Source of the DNA: Bacillota bacterium
Lineage (GTDB): Bacteria; Bacillota; Clostridia; Acetivibrionales; Acetivibrionaceae
Assembly: GCA_023421115.1 (NCBI GenBank)
Contig: JAEZUI010000120.1
Span: 1 to 35,677, forward strand
Direction of reading: 5' to 3'
DNA: 35,677 nt
This document shows, piece after piece, positions 32,101 to 35,677 of the stretch. The notes under the pieces were generated by a model. That model made no database searches. It saw nothing but the letters and a program-made list of their open reading frames with translations, and was not told where the DNA came from. Numbering within the stretch: the first letter of the stretch is position 1; every line of letters starts with the position of its first letter. Both the position numbers and the translations under genes were made by a program.

Positions 32101-33243
32101 ATGGCTAATAAGAGGGACTACTATGAAGTCCTTGAGGTTGACAAAAGTGCATCCGATGCTGATATAAAAAAGGCCTACAGGAAGTTGGCAAAACAGTATC
32201 ATCCCGATATGAATCCGGGGAATAAAGAGGCTGAAGCTAAGTTCAAAGAAGCCAATGAGGCTTATGAGGTTTTAAGTGACTCTCAAAAGAGAGCTCAGTA
32301 TGATCAGTTCGGTCATGCGGGCTTTGAACAGGGAGGTTTTGGCGGTTTCGAGGGAGGTTTCGGTGATTTTGGAGGCTTTGGAGATATTTTCGAGACCATT
32401 TTTGGAGGCTCCGGTTTTGGAGGAAGAACATCCTCAAGAACACGAAATGGGCCTCAGAAGGGTGCGGATTTAAAATCTTCAGTGGATATAAGTTTTGAAG
32501 AAGCGGCTTTTGGTGTTGAAAAGGAGCTTTCTATCAACAGAATGGAGCCTTGTGAAAAGTGTGAAGGTTCGGGATCAAAGCCAGGAACCAAGCCTTCAAC
32601 GTGTCAGCATTGTAATGGGACGGGTCAGATTCAGTATAAACAAAGAACTCCTTTTGGACAATTTGTTAACATTAAGACCTGTGATGTTTGTCACGGAGAA
32701 GGTAAAGTTATAACCAATCCCTGTGATGCATGTAATGGTAAGGGTAGAATCAGGAAGCCAAAGAAAATAAAAATAAATATACCTGCTGGTATTGCTGATG
32801 GACAGACACTAAGAGTAGAAAGAGAAGGTGAACCTGGTTCAAAAGGTGGTCCGTCGGGAGATTTGTTTATTTCTGTAAGGGTAAAGTCTCATGCTATTTT
32901 TCAGAGACAGGGCAATGACGTTGTTTGCGAAATGCCTATAACCTTTGTCCAAGCTGCATTAGGCACTGAACTAGAGGTTCCTACTCTTGACGGTAAGGTT
33001 AAATACCAGATTCCTGAAGGTACTCAAACGGGTTCGGTCTTCAGACTTAAGAACAAAGGAATACCTTTCATAAGGTCAAACGCACGTGGTGATCAATATG
33101 TCAAAGTACAAGTTGAAGTGCCCAAGAAGCTTAATGAAAAACAAAAAGCAATTTTAAAGGAATTTGCAGAATTAAGCGGTGATGAGGTACATGAGCAGAG
33201 AAAATCTTTTTTTGATAAAATGAAAGATGCTTTAGGAATGTAG
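32101..33243 (+). CDS. dnaJ: Chaperone DnaJ (Hsp40)
   Basis: Co-chaperone that stimulates DnaK ATPase and delivers substrate. The protein is 380 residues. The J domain carries the essential HPD at residues 34-36 (YHPDMN). A Gly/Phe-rich stretch (about 72-115) is followed by four CxxCxGxG zinc repeats: CEKCEGSG, CQHCNGTG, CDVCHGEG and CDACNGKG. The two beta-barrel C-terminal substrate-binding domains follow, with GDLFISVRVK and GDQYVKVQVEVP. All features of a full type I DnaJ are present. AGAGGAG lies 8 bases before the ATG. A terminator-like hairpin and a candidate promoter separate it from dnaK. Confidence 0.98.
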   Translation: MANKRDYYEVLEVDKSASDADIKKAYRKLAKQYHPDMNPGNKEAEAKFKEANEAYEVLSDSQKRAQYDQFGHAGFEQGGFGGFEGGFGDFGGFGDIFETIFGGSGFGGRTSSRTRNGPQKGADLKSSVDISFEEAAFGVEKELSINRMEPCEKCEGSGSKPGTKPSTCQHCNGTGQIQYKQRTPFGQFVNIKTCDVCHGEGKVITNPCDACNGKGRIRKPKKIKINIPAGIADGQTLRVEREGEPGSKGGPSGDLFISVRVKSHAIFQRQGNDVVCEMPITFVQAALGTELEVPTLDGKVKYQIPEGTQTGSVFRLKNKGIPFIRSNARGDQYVKVQVEVPKKLNEKQKAILKEFAELSGDEVHEQRKSFFDKMKDALGM

Positions 33244-33415
33244 CTGAGGCCATTTAGAATTTGTGAAAGTAAAATTGCAAAAATTTTTAGAAATAACCTA
33301 AAGGATCTTAATTCATAAATTTTTTTAATTTGATGAATCCCCTTGGAACGACACTATGAAGGAGGAAGCAAACATAAACTTTTGAAGAGTTTATAAGCTT
33401 TGCGTAACCCACTAT

Positions 33416-34360
33416 ATGATTTGGTACGAAGTAAGGATAAAGACAACAGAAGAAGCCTATGATGCCGTGACTGAAATGCTTACAAATATAGGAGCGGGTG
33501 GAGTGGCTATTGAAGATCCTAATGACATAATAAGTGAACTTTCAAAGCCCGATACTTTGGATTATGCCGATGACGAATTTCTAAGCAGCTTAGAAGATGG
33601 TGTTACAATAAAGGCGTATTTTTCTGAGGAAGTAAGTATTTCCGAACTTACATCGCTAATTGAGGAGAAACTTAAGTTTATAGGTCAGTTTCTCGAGGTT
33701 GGCGAGGGTTTTATCGGAACTTCACAAGTGGATGACGAGGATTGGAGTACTTCTTGGAAGAAATACTACAAGCCTCTGAATTTGACAGAAAAGCTTGTTA
33801 TTAAGCCCTCATGGGAAGATTACGAAAAAAAGGAAGATGAAATTGTAATTGAGATGGACCCGGGTATGGCTTTTGGAACAGGAACGCATGAGACTACAAA
33901 AATGTGCTCGGTTTTATTGGAGAAGTATATAAATCCTGACGATACTGTAGTAGACTTAGGCTGCGGTACCGCAATACTTTCAATAATTGCAGCAAAACTG
34001 GGTGCAAAATCTGTTACTGCTGTTGATATTGATGAAGTTGCAGTAAAAGTTGCTAAAGAGAATTGTGCAATAAATGGCGTAGCTTCACAAGTTTCAGTAT
34101 TTAGAGGAGTCATAGATGATATAAAAAAAGAAAAATCAGATATTATTGTTGCGAATATTATTGCAAATGTTATAATTGATATATCAGGTAAAATTTCTTC
34201 TTACTTAAAGAAAGATGGTCTTTTCATAACTTCCGGTATTATCAAGGAAAGAAGAGAGGAAGTACTGGAGGCATATACAAAGTTAGGTTTTAAATGCGAG
34301 CAAATTGATGAACTTGGTGAATGGGTGGCGATTGTATTTAGATGCCTAGATTCTTTATAA
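33416..34360 (+). CDS. prmA: Ribosomal protein L11 methyltransferase
   Basis: Trimethylates ribosomal protein L11 using S-adenosylmethionine. The protein is 314 residues, the usual length. A small N-terminal recognition domain (MIWYEVRIKTTEEAYDAV onward) is followed by the catalytic domain, with MDPGMAFGTGTHETTKMC, the SAM motif VVDLGCGTAILSIIAAKLG, the acidic VDIDEVAV, and ANIIANVI with the catalytic Asn. ATG 33416 has no ribosome binding site close by; the frame is closed by a stop at 33383 and holds no other start. A GGAGGA at 33361 is about 50 bases away. The rsmE start overlaps its 3' end by 19 bases, as expected for a coupled pair. Confidence 0.94.
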   Translation: MIWYEVRIKTTEEAYDAVTEMLTNIGAGGVAIEDPNDIISELSKPDTLDYADDEFLSSLEDGVTIKAYFSEEVSISELTSLIEEKLKFIGQFLEVGEGFIGTSQVDDEDWSTSWKKYYKPLNLTEKLVIKPSWEDYEKKEDEIVIEMDPGMAFGTGTHETTKMCSVLLEKYINPDDTVVDLGCGTAILSIIAAKLGAKSVTAVDIDEVAVKVAKENCAINGVASQVSVFRGVIDDIKKEKSDIIVANIIANVIIDISGKISSYLKKDGLFITSGIIKERREEVLEAYTKLGFKCEQIDELGEWVAIVFRCLDSL

Positions 34361-35085
34361 ACTCAAAAGATATTTTTGACGATAATATTAATATCAAAGG
34401 TGACGATTATAATCACATTAAAAAAGTGTTGAGGCTTAAGTGTGGAGAAATTGTTACACTCAGTGACGGTGTTGGAAATGAGTATGAAGCTAAAATCGAG
34501 GAGTTTGGGGATGGTTTTGTACATACAAAGGTTATTGAGTCTTACAAAAACGCTACGGAGCCTCCTATTAAAGTTACCTTATATCAAGGCTTGCCTAAAT
34601 CGGACAAAATGGATTTTATTATTCAAAAAAGTGTAGAATTGGGTATAAGTAGAATAGTTCCGGTCATAACTGAAAGAACTGTAGTAAAGCTTAGTAATGA
34701 AAAGGATGCTTTAAAGAAGTGTGAACGTTGGAACCGTATTTCACAAGAAGCAGCAAAACAATGTAATAGGGGCATTATACCTGAAATAGAAATTCCCATA
34801 ACCTTTAAGCAGGCGATAAAGCAGACGAAGGACAAATCTTTATCGTTGATACCTTATGAAAAGGAGTCTAATAACTCATTAAAACAAATTCTTAGAGCAG
34901 TAAGCAATATAATTGAAGTATCTGTTTTTGTCGGACCGGAAGGTGGATTTACAGAGCAGGAGATTGAAGAGGCAGTTAAATTCGGGATTAATTCCGTTAC
35001 ACTAGGTCCTAGAATACTTAGAACCGAAACTGCCGGCATTGCTGTTTTATCAATACTCATGTATGAATTGGGAGATGTGGGTTAA
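34342..35085 (+). CDS. rsmE: 16S rRNA m3U1498 methyltransferase
   Basis: SPOUT-fold enzyme that methylates U1498 of 16S rRNA. The protein is 247 residues. An N-terminal PUA-like domain (MPRFFINSKDIFDDNINIKG) leads to the trefoil-knot SAM region, with QGLPKSDKMDFIIQKSVELG, RWNRISQEAAKQCNRG, VFVGPEGGFTEQEIEEA and LGPRILRTETAGI, all family landmarks. The start overlaps prmA by 19 bases and its stop overlaps the next gene (TAATG), indicating tight coupling. The ribosome binding site is weak, so translation probably depends on prmA. The dnaJ-prmA-rsmE order matches Bacillus and other Firmicutes. Confidence 0.96.
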   Translation: MPRFFINSKDIFDDNINIKGDDYNHIKKVLRLKCGEIVTLSDGVGNEYEAKIEEFGDGFVHTKVIESYKNATEPPIKVTLYQGLPKSDKMDFIIQKSVELGISRIVPVITERTVVKLSNEKDALKKCERWNRISQEAAKQCNRGIIPEIEIPITFKQAIKQTKDKSLSLIPYEKESNNSLKQILRAVSNIIEVSVFVGPEGGFTEQEIEEAVKFGINSVTLGPRILRTETAGIAVLSILMYELGDVG

Positions 35086-35456
35086 TGAGAAAGCTAACTT
35101 TTGTTGTAGTGGACGATGCAGTTTTTATGCGTACTTTGTTAAAAAAGATGATTGAAGAAGTCGATGGCTATACAGTTGTGGGAGAAGGTGCAAATGGATA
35201 TGATGCAATTGATTTAGCAAAGCTGCATCAACCTGATGTAATGACCTTAGATATAACTATGCCTGAGTTAGATGGAATAAATGCCGTAAAAGACATCCTT
35301 AAATTCAGTCCTGAAACAAAAATAATTATGGTCTCAGCAATGGGTCAGCAATCAATGGTTATAGAGGCCATTAAACTTGGCGCAAAAGATTTTGTGGTAA
35401 AGCCCTTCGAAAAATCGAGAGTCATACAAGCTATAGGCAATGTCATGATTGATTAA
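35085..35456 (+). CDS. CheY-like single-domain response regulator
   Basis: A 123-residue receiver domain without output domain. Acidic pair D10-D11 (VVVDDAVFMR), phosphoacceptor D56 (MTLDITMPELDG), switch residue S84 (MVSAMGQ) and conserved K106 (FVVKPF) are all present, so it should be phosphorylatable. This pattern matches CheY of Gram-positive flagellar/chemotaxis systems. It starts in the overlap TAATG with the rsmE stop, with GGAG (35071-35074) about 10 bases upstream, so it is the last gene of the prmA-rsmE unit. Partner kinase unknown; two chemoreceptor-like genes lie 11-13 kb upstream, but no cheA is in view. A strong terminator follows. Confidence 0.9.
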   Translation: MRKLTFVVVDDAVFMRTLLKKMIEEVDGYTVVGEGANGYDAIDLAKLHQPDVMTLDITMPELDGINAVKDILKFSPETKIIMVSAMGQQSMVIEAIKLGAKDFVVKPFEKSRVIQAIGNVMID

Positions 35457-35489
35457 TAAAAAAAGTTTTTTTAAGTAATACAGTATACT

Positions 35490-35530
35490 AAAAGTCCTTA
35501 ACACATTCAAAAAGGACTTTTGTTTATTTT
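35490..35530 (+). terminator. Intrinsic terminator after the CheY-like gene
   Basis: AAAAGTCCTT (35490-35499) pairs perfectly with AAGGACTTTT (35512-35521) around a 12-base loop, followed by GTTTATTTT. Ends the prmA-rsmE-cheY-like unit. Confidence 0.9.
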
Positions 35531-35677
35531 ATGTGTAATTACTTAAAAACACATTACTTACAACAAACCCAGAACAAGTATAAACCTATATTAAAAAAGC
35601 TATAACAAAAGAACAGCAAAACAAACCTAATTAAGGTTAAAGCCTGTTTTAGTGTCAAATGACGCAATTACTTGACC
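35531..35677. other. Right-edge intergenic sequence
   Basis: AT-rich, no supported gene. AACCT and AGGTT (35625-35640 area) form a short dyad that could be a weak terminator for a - strand gene lying beyond the edge. Confidence 0.3.

Noticed and set aside
33356..33385. Nine-codon leader peptide before prmA
   Set aside because: Starts ATG AAG GAG and ends before prmA, but has no convincing ribosome binding site or attenuator; probably chance.

Overview
This is an AT-rich, low-GC Gram-positive stretch from a spore-forming, probably anaerobic member of the Clostridia. The evidence is spoIIP, strong AGGAGG ribosome binding sites, a perfect CIRCE element before hrcA-grpE-dnaK-dnaJ, an oxygen-sensitive 2-hydroxyacyl-CoA dehydratase activase-type protein, and the clostridial order recJ-apt-rel-dtd-MBL-hemZ-hisS-aspS. 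A Ruminiclostridium/Acetivibrio-like host is a guess from gene order only. No rRNA, tRNA, CRISPR array, transposase or prophage module was seen.

Region 1 (1-10619) is conserved housekeeping, all on the + strand: the 3' end of recJ, apt, a bifunctional (p)ppGpp synthetase/hydrolase, dtd, a glyoxalase-II-like metallo-hydrolase and hemZ. After a promoter and a transcription attenuator come hisS and aspS. A signal peptidase I gene follows, whose only well-placed start codon is ACG.

Region 2 (10620-25092) is the accessory part. It holds a 1434-residue fused ATPase/dehydratase-like iron-sulfur protein closed by a strong terminator and a small zinc-ribbon gene on the - strand. Then come spoIIP with a 98-residue membrane protein, a large secreted multidomain glycerophosphodiester phosphodiesterase, and two paralogous six-helix membrane proteins with chemoreceptor-type cytoplasmic domains whose CheA/CheW-contacting tip is altered. 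A roughly 100-bp AT-rich repeat family with internal inverted repeats occurs at least four times here, in both orientations, around spoIIP and next to lepA. A 65-bp double-hairpin unit is tandemly duplicated before the phosphodiesterase gene.

Region 3 (25093-35677) returns to conserved order: lepA and hemW, then the CIRCE-controlled hrcA-grpE-dnaK set, dnaJ with its own promoter, prmA, rsmE and a CheY-like regulator that overlaps rsmE, ended by a terminator. spoIIP next to lepA-hemW-hrcA is the classic Firmicute arrangement. Here it is stretched by the phosphodiesterase and receptor genes plus repeats, and gpr, usually next to spoIIP, is not in the window.

The best candidates for something undescribed are the repeat family, the receptor pair, the hisS attenuator and the ACG-initiated lepB. 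None is proven by sequence reading alone.
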